A stretch of DNA of 64,000 nt from Paracoccaceae bacterium (GTDB taxonomy: Bacteria; Pseudomonadota; Alphaproteobacteria; Rhodobacterales; Rhodobacteraceae): contig JABURR010000094.1 in assembly GCA_014762635.1 (NCBI GenBank), forward strand, positions 124,001 to 188,000. Reading direction: 5' to 3'. The notes under the pieces were generated by a model. The model ran no database searches. It was not told the DNA's origin and saw nothing but the letters and a program-made list of their open reading frames with translations. This document shows, in pieces, positions 26,294 through 35,670 of this stretch. A program made the position numbers and the translations under genes. How positions within the stretch are numbered: position 1 is the first letter of the stretch; each line of letters begins with the position of its first letter.

Positions 26294-26734
26294 TCAGCGG
26301 CCACGGCGCATCTCGGCCTGGCTGTGGCGCACGTCGCGCAGCACCTCGACCATCATCGCCGTCATCAGCCCGAAACTCAGGAACCCGTTGGCCGCCGCCA
26401 TGCCCCCCAGCAGACGCCATTCGACCGGCAGCAGAAGATCCCCGAACCCCAGCGTGGTGAAGGCCACGAGGGCGAAGTAGACCGATGCTTCGAGCGTCAC
26501 GAAGATATCGAGCAGAAGGAAGGCGAAGGCCCAGATCCAGACCATCGACGTCATCATCATCAGCACCCAGGTCACCGAGACGCAAAGCACCAGCATCAGC
26601 TTTGGCCCGTGCGGCTCGCGCCTGAGCCAGGGATGCAGCCGCGTGAGGATCGCCTCGAGCAGCCAGTAGGCCGCCCCGGCCACCACGACCGTGCAGAGGA
26701 TGAGGGCCGTTCCGATGGCAAGTTGAACCAGCAT
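26294..26734 (-). CDS. Small two-helix potassium-channel-like protein
   Basis: 146 residues with four hydrophobic stretches; the last two flank the pore segment [14 protein letters not shown] (about 91-104), with TTLGFGD matching the K+ selectivity filter T-x-G-[FY]-G-D. No RCK/TrkA domain, so it is a bare pore protein. The other hydrophobic segments lie at about 5-28 and 45-78. Likely a homotetrameric ion channel in the inner membrane. Confidence 0.8.
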   Translation of the reverse strand: MLVQLAIGTALILCTVVVAGAAYWLLEAILTRLHPWLRREPHGPKLMLVLCVSVTWVLMMMTSMVWIWAFAFLLLDIFVTLEASVYFALVAFTTLGFGDLLLPVEWRLLGGMAAANGFLSFGLMTAMMVEVLRDVRHSQAEMRRGR

Positions 26735-26832
26735 CTGCGCCTTCCGGTTGCTGCCCCCGGATCATGCCGCGTGTGGCTCTGTGGTCAAGGGCCGGGCTGG
26801 ACACGGGACCACGGCCCGCTTATCTCGGCGCC

Positions 26833-27306
26833 ATGGCAAAGCTATCGAACCCCAATTACAAGGTCGTCGCGGAAAACCGCCGCGCCCGGTATGACTTCGC
26901 GATCGAGGAAGACCTCGAGTGCGGGATCATGCTGTACGGGTCCGAGGTGAAATCCCTCCGCGAAGGGCAGGCCAATATCGCCGAAAGCTATGCCGCCGTG
27001 GAGGATGGAGAGCTTTGGCTGATCAACAGCTACATCGCACCCTACCTGCAGGCCAAGACCTTCGGCCACGAGGAAAAGCGCCGGCGCAAGCTTCTGGTGT
27101 CGCGCAAGGAACTGGCGCGGCTCTGGCAGGCCACGGCCCGCAAGGGCATGACCCTGGTGCCGCTGGTCCTCTATTTCAACGACCGTGGCATCGCCAAGCT
27201 GAAGATCGGCATCGCCAAGGGCAAGAAGGCCGCCGACAAGCGCGAAACCGAGGCGAAACGCGACTGGCAGCGCCAGAAGGCCCGGCTGCTGCGGCAAAAC
27301 CAGTGA
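26833..27306 (+). CDS. smpB: SsrA-binding protein SmpB
   Basis: 157 residues from ATG 26833 ([21 protein letters not shown]). The OB-fold body has the signature [19 protein letters not shown] near 31-49; the Lys/Arg-rich tail ([20 protein letters not shown]) is the part that enters the ribosomal mRNA channel. Acts with tmRNA to rescue stalled ribosomes. The longer in-frame start at 26764 has no support. No tmRNA gene was recognised in the window. Confidence 0.96.
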   Translation: MAKLSNPNYKVVAENRRARYDFAIEEDLECGIMLYGSEVKSLREGQANIAESYAAVEDGELWLINSYIAPYLQAKTFGHEEKRRRKLLVSRKELARLWQATARKGMTLVPLVLYFNDRGIAKLKIGIAKGKKAADKRETEAKRDWQRQKARLLRQNQ

Positions 27307-27381
27307 TCCCGGGCGCCCGCGCCCTTGCCACAGGCGGGACGCGGCGATAGGCAAGGCAGGACTCAAGACCCGAGGTGCGCC

Positions 27382-28233
27382 ATGGCCACGAGCGATCCGA
27401 AAACCCTTGTGACGACCGATTGGCTGGCGTCGCACCTGAATGACCCCGACCTGCGGATTCTGGATGCCTCGTGGTACCTGCCCGGCGTGGACCGGAACGG
27501 GCGCGCGGAGTATGAAGCAGCTCATATTCCTGGCGCGCGCTTCTTCGACATTGACGAGATCAGCGACCATCGCAGCGAGCTGCCGCACATGGTTCCGCCG
27601 GTCGAGAAATTCATGAGCCGGATGCGCGCCATGGGCGTGGGCGACGGTCACCAGGTGGTTGTCTACGACGGCGCGGGCCTCTTTTCGGCGGCGCGGGTCT
27701 GGTGGCTGTTCCGCCTGATGGGCAAGACCGACGTGGCCGTATTGGACGGCGGCTTCCCCAAGTGGCAGGCCGAAGGCCGTCCGATCGAAGACCTTCCCCC
27801 CGTCGTCAAGGACCGGCACATGACGGTGCAGCGTCAGAACCACCTTGTGAAGGACGTGACCCAGGTCGCCCATGCGGCCAAGCTGAAGGACCACGAGATC
27901 GTCGATGCCCGCGCCCCTGAACGGTTCCGTGGCGAGGCGCCCGAGCCGCGTCCCGGACTGCGCTCGGGCCATATCCCGGGGTCAAAGAACGTGCCGTTCA
28001 AGGTTCTGCTGAACGACGACAACACGATGAAGGATCCCGAGGATCTGAAGGCCGCCTTCGTGGCCGCGGGCGTTGACCTGTCAAAACCGGTGATCACCAG
28101 TTGCGGCTCTGGTGTGACCGCCGCGATCCTCAGCCTTGCGCTGGAGCGGATCGGCCATGCGCGGCACTCGCTCTACGACGGGTCCTGGTCCGAATGGGGC
28201 ATGTACAACGATCTGAAGGTCGAGGCGGGATGA
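27382..28233 (+). CDS. sseA: 3-Mercaptopyruvate sulfurtransferase
   Basis: 283 residues, two rhodanese domains (about 8-135 and 160-280). The active Cys241 sits in CGSGVTA, the loop typical of mercaptopyruvate sulfurtransferase; thiosulfate sulfurtransferases usually have CRKGVT. Transfers sulfur from 3-mercaptopyruvate to cyanide or thiol acceptors. ATG 27382 follows CCGAGGTG. Overlaps the GNAT gene by 4 bp. Confidence 0.93.
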   Translation: MATSDPKTLVTTDWLASHLNDPDLRILDASWYLPGVDRNGRAEYEAAHIPGARFFDIDEISDHRSELPHMVPPVEKFMSRMRAMGVGDGHQVVVYDGAGLFSAARVWWLFRLMGKTDVAVLDGGFPKWQAEGRPIEDLPPVVKDRHMTVQRQNHLVKDVTQVAHAAKLKDHEIVDARAPERFRGEAPEPRPGLRSGHIPGSKNVPFKVLLNDDNTMKDPEDLKAAFVAAGVDLSKPVITSCGSGVTAAILSLALERIGHARHSLYDGSWSEWGMYNDLKVEAG

Positions 28234-28796
28234 CGATCGTCCGCGCAGGCACCGAGGTCGATTACACCATCACCTTCCTCGAGATGGTGGAGCGGCCGTC
28301 CTATGACTGGCCCCATATGCCCGCCAATATCGCGGCCTCGCTTCTGCATGCCGAGGTGCCTCCGGTCTGGTACTTCCTGTCGCTCTATGACGCGGTCGGC
28401 CGTGACTACGCCTGGGAAGACATGCATGAACTGCCCGAACAAACGCTGGCGGACATGCTGCATGACCCGAAGGTCGAACTTTTCACCCTGATCAACAAAG
28501 GCTGGCCGCACGGGTTCTTCCTGCTCGACACCCGCGAGGAGGGTATCTGCGACCTCGCCTATTTCGGGCTGGTGCCCGAGGCCGTGGGCTCCGGGCTTGG
28601 AACTTTTCTGTTGCGCACCGCGATATTGACAGGATGGGACCGTCCGGGCGTGGAAAAGATGACGGTGAACACCTGTACGTTGGACCACCCCCGCGCCTTG
28701 CAGATGTACCAGAAGAACGGGTTCACGCCGGTGCGGCGTGAAGACCGCACACGAATTCTCACGCGTGACCGCAACCTGGCGCGCATACCTGACTGA
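28230..28796 (+). CDS. GNAT-family N-acetyltransferase
   Basis: 188 residues from ATG 28230, coupled to sseA. The acetyl-CoA pocket motif is seen as FGLVPEAVGSGLGTFLLRTAI (Q/RxxGxG/A region) near 112-132, followed by VNTCTLDHPRALQMYQKNGFTPV, the typical C-terminal GNAT block. Substrate unknown; it sits between a sulfurtransferase and an aminotransferase gene. Confidence 0.88.
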   Translation: MTIVRAGTEVDYTITFLEMVERPSYDWPHMPANIAASLLHAEVPPVWYFLSLYDAVGRDYAWEDMHELPEQTLADMLHDPKVELFTLINKGWPHGFFLLDTREEGICDLAYFGLVPEAVGSGLGTFLLRTAILTGWDRPGVEKMTVNTCTLDHPRALQMYQKNGFTPVRREDRTRILTRDRNLARIPD

Positions 28797-28807
28797 AAGA
28801 CAGAGAG

Positions 28808-29992
28808 ATGCTGACAAACCTTACTCCGCAACCGGCCGACAAGATCCTGCAGCTCATGCAGGCCTATCGCGAGGATCCGCGTACCGACAAGGTTGACCTT
28901 GGCGTGGGCGTCTATCGCAATGCCGAGGGCGTGACCCCGGTCATGCGCGCGATCAAGGCGGCCGAGAAGAAGCTCTGGGAAGTGGAATCGACCAAGGCCT
29001 ACACCGGCCTTGCGGGCGACCCGGCCTATGCCGCGGCCCTGCGCAAGCTGATCCTGGGCGACACGGTGGATGCCGGGCGCATTGCCGCCGTGGCGACCCC
29101 GGGCGGCACCGGTGCGATCCGGCAGGCGTTCGAGCTGATCCGGATGGCCTCGCCCGAGGCGACGGTCTGGCTGTCGGCGCCGACCTGGCCGAACCACCCC
29201 TCGATCCTGAAATACCTCGGGATGCGGATGGCCGAATACAGCTATTTCGACGACGCCACCCGCGACGTGGATTTCGGCGCGATGATGGACAGCCTCGGCG
29301 GCGTGCGCAAAGGCGACGTCGTCCTGCTGCACGGCTGCTGCCATAACCCCACCGGCGCCAACCTGACGCTGGAGCAATGGCAGGCCGTGGCCGATCACCT
29401 GAAGGCCGTTGGCGCGATCCCGATGATTGACATCGCCTACCAGGGCTTCGGCGACGGGCTCGAGGCCGATGCCGCCGGCACCCGGCTCATCGCCAAGCAA
29501 CTGCCCGAGGTGCTGATCGCCGCAAGCTGCTCGAAGAACTTCGGCATCTACCGCGAGCGCACCGGCATCCTGATGGCCATCGCCCCGGAAACCGGCGCGC
29601 AGCCGCTGACCCAAGGAACCCTGGCCTATCTGAACCGGCAGAACTTCTCGTTCCCGCCCGATCACGGGGCGCGGCTGGTGACGATGATCCTTGAGGATGA
29701 TGCCCTGCGCGCCGACTGGATGGCCGAGCTGGAAGAGGTTCGCAACGGGATGCTGGCCCTGCGCCAGCAGCTTGCCGACGAACTGCGCCAGCGCTCCAAC
29801 TCGGACAGGTTCGACTTCATCGCCAACCACCGCGGCATGTTCTCGCGCCTCGGCGCCACCCCCGAGCAGGTCGAGACAATGCGCAAGGAAAACGGAATCT
29901 ACATGGTGGGCGACTCGCGCATCAACATCGCGGGCCTGAACAGCGAGACCGTGCCGCTTCTGGCCCAGGCGATCGTCGACGCGGGCGTCTGA
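28808..29992 (+). CDS. tyrB: Aromatic amino acid aminotransferase (class I)
   Basis: 394 residues. Class I fold with VDLGVGVYRN at the N-terminus, HGCCHNPTGANLT near 177-189, PMIDIAYQGF and the pyridoxal-phosphate Lys in SCSKNFGIYRERTG near 241-254. Length and the VYRN/YKD-like start match the Asp/aromatic transaminase (TyrB/AspC) group. Transfers amino groups between aromatic amino acids or aspartate and 2-oxoglutarate. Followed by a good terminator; assignment between tyrB and aspC is not certain. Confidence 0.88.
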   Translation: MLTNLTPQPADKILQLMQAYREDPRTDKVDLGVGVYRNAEGVTPVMRAIKAAEKKLWEVESTKAYTGLAGDPAYAAALRKLILGDTVDAGRIAAVATPGGTGAIRQAFELIRMASPEATVWLSAPTWPNHPSILKYLGMRMAEYSYFDDATRDVDFGAMMDSLGGVRKGDVVLLHGCCHNPTGANLTLEQWQAVADHLKAVGAIPMIDIAYQGFGDGLEADAAGTRLIAKQLPEVLIAASCSKNFGIYRERTGILMAIAPETGAQPLTQGTLAYLNRQNFSFPPDHGARLVTMILEDDALRADWMAELEEVRNGMLALRQQLADELRQRSNSDRFDFIANHRGMFSRLGATPEQVETMRKENGIYMVGDSRINIAGLNSETVPLLAQAIVDAGV

Positions 29993-30014
29993 CGCCAACC
30001 ACACAAAGACAGCG

Positions 30015-30046
30015 AAAACCCCGGCCCTTGCGCCGGGGTTTTCTTT
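30015..30046 (+). terminator. Bidirectional-type terminator after the aminotransferase gene
   Basis: AAAACCCCGGC (30015-30025) and GCCGGGGTTTT (30032-30042) form a perfect 11-bp stem with a 6-nt loop, followed by CTTTT. The A-tract on the left also makes it work on the minus strand. It begins 22 bp after the stop at 29992. Confidence 0.9.
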
Positions 30047-30054
30047 TGCCTGAC

Positions 30055-30083
30055 AGAAAAAGCCCGGGCGCGAACGCCCGGGC
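30055..30083 (-). terminator. amtB terminator
   Basis: Read on the minus strand: GCCCGGGCG / CGCCCGGGC stem (30062-30070 with 30075-30083), tetraloop, then a TTTTTCTG tract (30061 down to about 30054). It lies 30 bp after the amtB stop. Confidence 0.88.
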
Positions 30084-30112
30084 AGTCAATCTCGAACTGA
30101 CAGGAAGGGAGG

Positions 30113-31426
30113 TCAGCCTTTCGAGAAATCAGGATAGGCTTCCATGCCGAGCTCGGCCATGTCGAGGCCGTTGATCTCGGCTTCGGCGTCGACCCGGATG
30201 CCCACGGCGGCCTTGAGGATCAGCCACAGAACCAGCGAGGCCACGAAGGTGAACACGCCGTAGGCGATGATGCCCATAAGCTGGGTGCCGAAGCTCGCGT
30301 CACCGTAGAAGACAACCGCGATCGTGCCCCAGATACCGGCGAACAGGTGGACCGGGATCGCACCGACCACGTCGTCGATCTTCATCTTGTCGAGGAACGG
30401 AACCGCGAAGACCACGATCACACCACCGACAGCACCGATCCAGAGCGACCCGAAGAGCGTGGGCGCCAGCGGTTCGGCAGTGATCGACACGAGGCCGGCT
30501 AGGGCGCCGTTCAGGGTCATGGTCAGGTCAGGCTTCTTGTAGAGAACCTGGGTCAGGAGCAGAGCGGCGACAGCACCGGAGGCCGCAGCCATGTTGGTGT
30601 TGGCGAAGATGCGCGACACGTCGGTCACATCGCCAACCGTACCCATGGCAAGCTGCGAGCCGCCGTTGAAGCCGAACCAGCCGAGCCACAGGATGAACGT
30701 ACCCAACGTGGCGAGGGCGAGGTTGGAACCGGGCATCGGAACGGTCTTGCCGTCCTTGTTGTACTTGCCGATACGCGGGCCAAGGATGAGAGCACCAGCG
30801 AGCGCTGCCCAGCCGCCGACCGAGTGCACGATGGTCGAACCGGCGAAGTCCGAGAAGCCCTTCTCGCTCAGCCAGCCGCCGCCCCACTGCCAGGAGCCGG
30901 AGATCGGGTAGAGGATACCGGTCAGCACGACAACGAAGATCAGGAAGGGCCACAGCTTGATGCGCTCGGCCAGGGTGCCCGAGACGATCGAGGCGGTCGC
31001 GGCAACGAACATCAGCTGGAAGAAGAAGTCCGATCCGACCGAGGCATAGTCCAGCGCCGCGTCTTCAGCGGCAAGGCCGACGGGCTCGAGCGAGGTGGCC
31101 GAGAAGAACGGGCCGAGCCAGCCCGAGATCGCCCAGCCATCGCCGGGATACATCAGGTTGAAGCCGATCAGCCAGTACATGATGGACGCGATCGAGAAGA
31201 GCGCGATGTTCTTGGTCAGCTGCATGGCGACGTTCTTGGAGCGCACGAGGCCGGCCTCGAGCATGGCAAAGCCTGCCGCCATCCAGAACACCAGGAAACC
31301 GCCCATCAGGAACAACAGCGTGGTGAGGATATAGGGCGTGGTATCGGGCGCAGCCTCCTGCGCCAGGCCCAACGTCGGCGCCAGGGTAACGGCCGCCGCG
31401 AGGGGAAGAACTTTCATCAGGTTCAT
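30113..31426 (-). CDS. amtB: Ammonium transporter
   Basis: 437 residues. A cleavable signal peptide (MNLMKVLPLAAAVTLAPTLGLAQ) precedes 11 membrane segments. The pore histidines are in STIVHSVGGW and IPVHLFAGIWG, with GFNGGSQLA and the phenylalanine gate in YWLIGFN upstream. Moves ammonium into the cell under nitrogen limitation and is closed by deuridylylated GlnK, whose gene is just upstream (33 bp) in the same operon. Ends at a good terminator. Confidence 0.95.
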   Translation of the reverse strand: MNLMKVLPLAAAVTLAPTLGLAQEAAPDTTPYILTTLLFLMGGFLVFWMAAGFAMLEAGLVRSKNVAMQLTKNIALFSIASIMYWLIGFNLMYPGDGWAISGWLGPFFSATSLEPVGLAAEDAALDYASVGSDFFFQLMFVAATASIVSGTLAERIKLWPFLIFVVVLTGILYPISGSWQWGGGWLSEKGFSDFAGSTIVHSVGGWAALAGALILGPRIGKYNKDGKTVPMPGSNLALATLGTFILWLGWFGFNGGSQLAMGTVGDVTDVSRIFANTNMAAASGAVAALLLTQVLYKKPDLTMTLNGALAGLVSITAEPLAPTLFGSLWIGAVGGVIVVFAVPFLDKMKIDDVVGAIPVHLFAGIWGTIAVVFYGDASFGTQLMGIIAYGVFTFVASLVLWLILKAAVGIRVDAEAEINGLDMAELGMEAYPDFSKG

Positions 31427-31459
31427 CTGTTTTGTCCTTTCTTGAGGAACGGCCGCGCC

Positions 31460-31798
31460 TTAGAGCGCGTCTTCGTTGGTTTCGCCGGTGCGGACGCGCA
31501 CGGCGCTGGCCACATCGAGAACGAAAATCTTGCCGTCGCCGATCTTGTCGGTCTTGGCGGTGGACTGGATGGTTTCGACGACCTGCTCGGCCATCGAGTC
31601 GGCAACCACGATTTCCAGTTTGACCTTCGGAACGAAGTTCACGGCGTATTCAGCGCCGCGATAGATTTCGGTGTGGCCCGACTGCGAGCCGAAGCCCTTG
31701 ATCTCGGTGACCATCATCCCCCGTACGCCGATGGAGGTGAGCGCTTCGCGGACCTCCTCCAGCTTGAACGGCTTGATTGCTGCAATGATCAGTTTCAC
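31460..31798 (-). CDS. glnK: PII nitrogen regulatory protein GlnK
   Basis: 112 residues from GTG 31798, which sits just after GGGGAAAG; the frame is open to 31849 but the PII start VKLIIAAIKPFKL is unmistakable. Uridylylation site Tyr51 is in the T-loop GHTEIYRGAEY. The B-loop GDGKIFV is present. Senses 2-oxoglutarate and ATP/ADP and blocks AmtB when nitrogen is sufficient. The paired gene order glnK-amtB is standard. Confidence 0.95.
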   Translation of the reverse strand: MKLIIAAIKPFKLEEVREALTSIGVRGMMVTEIKGFGSQSGHTEIYRGAEYAVNFVPKVKLEIVVADSMAEQVVETIQSTAKTDKIGDGKIFVLDVASAVRVRTGETNEDAL

Positions 31799-32060
31799 GT
31801 CTTTCCCCTTTGGATAGGCGGGACACCCCGCGGAGATTTCACGCCGCAAGAAGGAAGGCTGAGGAGGTGAGACTCAAGGAATCCGCCTTGTCAGATCGGG
31901 TGGATTTTGGTGATTAATGCACAATTTTTGCACAAATGGAGTGATGTGATTAATTAATGGGCGGATACACGATCCCGCCGTAAGAAACTGCGGCCTCCAC
32001 ATTTCGATTCGCGGACTGTATGGTCCGGGCAAACGAGCAGTCTCCGGACAGAGAAAAACA
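31799..32060. promoter_or_regulatory. Divergent region between glnK and the PBP1a gene
   Basis: 262 bp with an A+T-rich core (31905-31965). TGCACAA occurs twice in direct orientation at 31918-31924 and 31929-31935, 11 bp (one helical turn) apart. NtrC binds TGCAC-type half-sites, normally as inverted pairs, so this is only suggestive. No sigma-54 GG-N10-GC promoter was identified with confidence. Confidence 0.35.
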
Positions 32061-34235
32061 ATGAGCGGTTCTGGACGAAAACGGCCCCCCCTGGTCGCCG
32101 AGCGGCGCTATCCGGCTGCCTCGGCGAAGAAAAAGCGGCCTTCCACAAAGTCGGCGTCGCGATCATCGTCATCGCGTTCGAAGCGTCGCCCTCGTCGCGG
32201 GGGGCGCGGGCGCGGGAAATCTTCGGGATTCCGGCGGGCCGTCGGCTTTGTCTGGCGGCTTACGTGGCGCAGTGGTGTGGCTGTGGGCCTGACCCTGGCG
32301 CTTGCCGTTTTCTATTTCTACACCACGCTCCCCCCGGTCGGAGATCTCCTTGATGGCCGCTCGCGCGGGTCGGTGACGCTTCTGGACCGCAACGGCGAGG
32401 TTTTCGCCTGGCGAGGAGAGCAGTTCGGCGGGCAGATCACGGCCGATACGGTTTCCCCGCATCTACGCAACGCGGTCGTGGCCACCGAAGACAAGCGCTT
32501 CCGCTGGCACCCGGGCGTCGATCCGATCGGCATCGCCAGCGCGATCCGGATCAACCTGCGTGAAGGGCGCGGCCCGCTGTCAGGCCATGGCGGCTCCACC
32601 ATCACGCAACAGACGGCGAAGCTGCTTTGCATCGGCGTGACCTTCGATCGGGACATCTGGGACACCGAGGCCGAGTATGAGGCCGATTGCCGGGAAAGCT
32701 CGCTTTGGCGCAAGGCCAAGGAAGCGATCTTCGCCATGGCGATGGAGGCGAAGTACAGCAAGAATGATATCCTCACGATCTACCTGAACCGCGCCTACCT
32801 TGGCGCGGGCGCCCGCGGGTTCGAAGCGGCAAGCCAGCGATACTTCGGCAAGTCGGCTGCCGAGGTGAACCCGTCGGAGGCCGCGATGCTGGCAGGGCTT
32901 CTGACGGCCCCCTCGCGATATGCGCCTACGGCCAATCTGCAACGCAGCCAGGATCGCGCATCGGTCATCGTGGGTCTGTTGAAGGATCAGGGGTATCTCA
33001 CCGCAGCCCAGGCGCGCCGTGCCTGGGACAATCCCGCGCAGCTTTCCGAGGCCGCCGCAGCGCGGGCCGGTGGCTATTTCGCGGACTGGGTGATGGATGC
33101 CGCGCCGAGCTTCCTGACGAGCGAAACCACCGAAGACGTGATCGTCCGCACCACCTTCGACCAGAACATCCAGAATGCCGCCGAGGCGGCCCTGAACGAA
33201 ATATTCGAGACCAAGGTCCGTGAGGGCTCCAAGGCGCAGGCCGCCATCGTGGTGATGAGCGCCGATGGCGCGGTGCGCGCCATGGTCGGCGGGCGCAAGC
33301 TGCGCGGCGTGGCCGGTCAGTTCAACCGCGCGATCCAGGCCAAGCGGCAGACCGGCTCGGCCTTCAAGCCCTTCGTCTACGCGGCGGCGATGGAGCTGGG
33401 ATACAGCCCGAACGATACGGTGATGGACGAACCCCTGGTGATGGACATCCCCGGCTCGGGGCGCTGGTCGCCCGAGAATTACAGTGACGAATACTATGGC
33501 CGCGTCACCCTGACCGAAGCGCTGGCGCGGTCCCTGAACACCGCCGCCGTGCGCGTGTCCGAGGTCATGGGGCGCGATTCGGTGCGGACCGTCGCTACCG
33601 ATTTCGGCATCGATTCCACCTTGGCCGAGGGGCCTGCGCTGGCACTGGGCGTTTCGGAATCGACCCTGCTCGAGATGACCGGCGCCTATGCCGGGATTCT
33701 CAATGGCGGCTCCAGCGTGGCGCCCTACGGATTGGTCGAACTCAGGATCAAGGGCGACGATACCGCGCTCATGGGGCAGGACGGCGGCATCGGCGAGCGT
33801 GTGATCTCGGAAGAAGCCGCGCAGAAACTGATCTACATGATGAGCCGCGTCGTCGAGGCCGGAACCGGGCAGCGTGCCCGCCTTCCCGACCGCGAATCCG
33901 CAGGCAAGACCGGCACCACCCAAGCCGCCCGAGATGCCTGGTTCATCGGATTCACCGCCGATTACGTCGCTGGCGTGTGGATGGGCTACGATGACAACAC
34001 GCCGCTTTCCGGCGTGACCGGTGGCGGGCTACCGGCAGAGATCTGGCACGAAACCATGGTCCGCGTGCATCGAGGCCTTCCGGCCCGCCCCTTGCCGATG
34101 CTCGCCCCGCCACGGCGGTCCGAGCCGATGTTCGAAAGAAAGAACGACCGTCGTTCTCGCGATACGCGTGGTGGAGGCACAGCCGAGGATGTGATCCTCG
34201 ACGTGCTTGACCAGCTTTTCGGACGGCAGCGCTGA
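32061..34235 (+). CDS. Class A penicillin-binding protein 1a
   Basis: 724 residues. A long basic Ser/Lys/Arg-rich cytoplasmic N-terminus (1-70), one membrane segment (71-90), the glycosyltransferase domain with catalytic Glu143 in EDKRF, and the transpeptidase domain with Ser433-x-x-Lys436 (SAFK), SLN at 491-493 and KTGT at 616-619. Polymerises and cross-links peptidoglycan in the periplasm. A Cys-containing insertion near 188-213 in the glycosyltransferase domain is worth noting. The stop is followed by mlaC on the other strand. Confidence 0.93.
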   Translation: MSGSGRKRPPLVAERRYPAASAKKKRPSTKSASRSSSSRSKRRPRRGGRGRGKSSGFRRAVGFVWRLTWRSGVAVGLTLALAVFYFYTTLPPVGDLLDGRSRGSVTLLDRNGEVFAWRGEQFGGQITADTVSPHLRNAVVATEDKRFRWHPGVDPIGIASAIRINLREGRGPLSGHGGSTITQQTAKLLCIGVTFDRDIWDTEAEYEADCRESSLWRKAKEAIFAMAMEAKYSKNDILTIYLNRAYLGAGARGFEAASQRYFGKSAAEVNPSEAAMLAGLLTAPSRYAPTANLQRSQDRASVIVGLLKDQGYLTAAQARRAWDNPAQLSEAAAARAGGYFADWVMDAAPSFLTSETTEDVIVRTTFDQNIQNAAEAALNEIFETKVREGSKAQAAIVVMSADGAVRAMVGGRKLRGVAGQFNRAIQAKRQTGSAFKPFVYAAAMELGYSPNDTVMDEPLVMDIPGSGRWSPENYSDEYYGRVTLTEALARSLNTAAVRVSEVMGRDSVRTVATDFGIDSTLAEGPALALGVSESTLLEMTGAYAGILNGGSSVAPYGLVELRIKGDDTALMGQDGGIGERVISEEAAQKLIYMMSRVVEAGTGQRARLPDRESAGKTGTTQAARDAWFIGFTADYVAGVWMGYDDNTPLSGVTGGGLPAEIWHETMVRVHRGLPARPLPMLAPPRRSEPMFERKNDRRSRDTRGGGTAEDVILDVLDQLFGRQR

Positions 34236-34241
34236 CGCGTT

Positions 34242-34850
34242 TCAGCCCATTGTCTTGAGGTCGTTGATCAGGCGGTCCAGATTGCCGCGGCGCGAATCGA
34301 GCATGGCGCCGATCTCCGTCCGTTCGGCCTTGAGCAGGCTGATGCCTTCGATCAGCATGTCGAAGAACAGGTTCTTGCCGCTGCGATCAGAGACCAGGAA
34401 GGTCAGGTCGAATGGTGCCTCGCCCTGAAGAAGTGCGACTGTTTTGACCTCGTAGAAGGACTTCAGCGGACGCGCACTCTGGACCTCGATCTTGCCGCCT
34501 ATGAATTCACGGAAGCGCTTCCCGTATTTTCGCGAAAGGTAGCCGCCGAAAGCCTTTGCAAACGCATCCAGCTGACTTCTTGAAGCCGAGCGCGCCGCGG
34601 GGCCGAGTGTGCTTCTCGAGATCGTGGGAACATCGCCGTATTTCCAGAAGATCCGCTCGAAATCTCCGTACATTCGCTGCTCGGACTTGCCGGAGTTGAT
34701 CACGGAAGTGATATCGCCGACCACGTTGTCGATCAGCGCCCGGGCCTGCTCGGTGGTCAGCGCCGCCTGCCCACGTCCGGCGATCAGCATCGCCCCCGTG
34801 GCGGTTGTTCCGACCAGGAACATGCGGCGAGACAGGGTGTTATTCTCCAT
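34242..34850 (-). CDS. mlaC: MlaC-like phospholipid-binding ABC transporter auxiliary protein
   Basis: 202 residues from ATG 34850, chosen for the GAGGAT just before it; this start lies inside the end of mlaA (11-bp overlap). The N-terminus MENNTLSRRMFLVGTTATG has a twin-arginine motif (SRRMFLV) and a hydrophobic stretch ending at GRGQAA, so Tat export is likely. The mature domain reads as the Ttg2D/MlaC fold: FERIFWKYGDVPTISR, YFAYLxRK-like YLSRKYGKRFREF. Carries phospholipid across the periplasm from MlaA to the inner-membrane Mla complex. Longer in-frame starts up to 35015 overlap mlaA and are unlikely. Confidence 0.87.
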   Translation of the reverse strand: MENNTLSRRMFLVGTTATGAMLIAGRGQAALTTEQARALIDNVVGDITSVINSGKSEQRMYGDFERIFWKYGDVPTISRSTLGPAARSASRSQLDAFAKAFGGYLSRKYGKRFREFIGGKIEVQSARPLKSFYEVKTVALLQGEAPFDLTFLVSDRSGKNLFFDMLIEGISLLKAERTEIGAMLDSRRGNLDRLINDLKTMG

Positions 34851-35607
34851 AGAGATCCTCATAGGGGTCATAGTATTCCGGTTCTTCATCTTCGCCTCGA
34901 CCCGAAAGCTCGAAGCGCCTGTTTTCGAGATAGAGCAGACGCGCCTGTGCGTAGCTGTCAGCGCTTTCATACAATATGGCGTCGACCGTGCCCGAATAGC
35001 GATAGCGATCACCAATTATTGATGCCACCGCCGCACCGGTCGGAACCCAGACATATTCCGCGGGCAAGACATAGCTGATCGGATTCAGGAAAATGTCGAC
35101 ATAGATACCGACCATTTGCCGGCGAGTACCTGGCCCAAGGAACAGCATTTCGTGATAGGGGCCTTCTCCGACACCCCAGACATAGAGAGTTTCACCGAAA
35201 TCGCTGCTGCGCTCATCGAGACCGAAATCTCGGGCAGGATTGAACAGGCCGCCTATGCCCATTGTCGAGTTGATCAGGAAGCGAAACGTGTTGTGGACAC
35301 CATCCTCGACGTTCAACTGAAGAAAATCGTTCACGACGATGCGTGGCATATTCAGGTTCGAAGAAAAATTCTCGACGCCATTCCGCACGGGCTTGGGCAG
35401 CACGAAGCCGTAGACTTGCGATGTTGGCCGAAGCAGGGCGCGGTCGATCCCCTTGTTGACGGCATGGACCTTGCGATTGAAACGCTCGTTTGGATCATAG
35501 ATTCCACTGGAAGTTTCCGGACGTGCGCAGGCCGACAGCGCCATCGCCCCCAATAAAACCGCGGCCAGCGGTCTCAATTGCCCAACTCGTTTCAGCCAGT
35601 TTGACAA
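34840..35607 (-). CDS. mlaA: MlaA/VacJ lipoprotein
   Basis: 255 residues. Signal peptide with lipobox LSAC (Cys near 27), then the VacJ signature IYDPNERFNRKVHAVNKGIDRAL and the GPGTRRQMVG motif. An outer-membrane lipoprotein that removes phospholipids from the outer leaflet and passes them to MlaC, whose gene follows it with an 11-bp overlap. The acidic C-terminal tail (EDEEPEYYDPYEDLYGE) is unusual in composition but common in alphaproteobacterial members. Confidence 0.93.
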   Translation of the reverse strand: MSNWLKRVGQLRPLAAVLLGAMALSACARPETSSGIYDPNERFNRKVHAVNKGIDRALLRPTSQVYGFVLPKPVRNGVENFSSNLNMPRIVVNDFLQLNVEDGVHNTFRFLINSTMGIGGLFNPARDFGLDERSSDFGETLYVWGVGEGPYHEMLFLGPGTRRQMVGIYVDIFLNPISYVLPAEYVWVPTGAAVASIIGDRYRYSGTVDAILYESADSYAQARLLYLENRRFELSGRGEDEEPEYYDPYEDLYGE

Positions 35608-35670
35608 GTCGCTCTGCCCTTCAACTCAACAGATTTTCGGAAAATATCTGTGTACCAACCCTAGCGTGAC

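Noticed and set aside
28559-30004. 481-codon minus frame opposite the aminotransferase gene
   Set aside because: Shadow; the aminotransferase motifs are on the plus strand and a terminator follows it.
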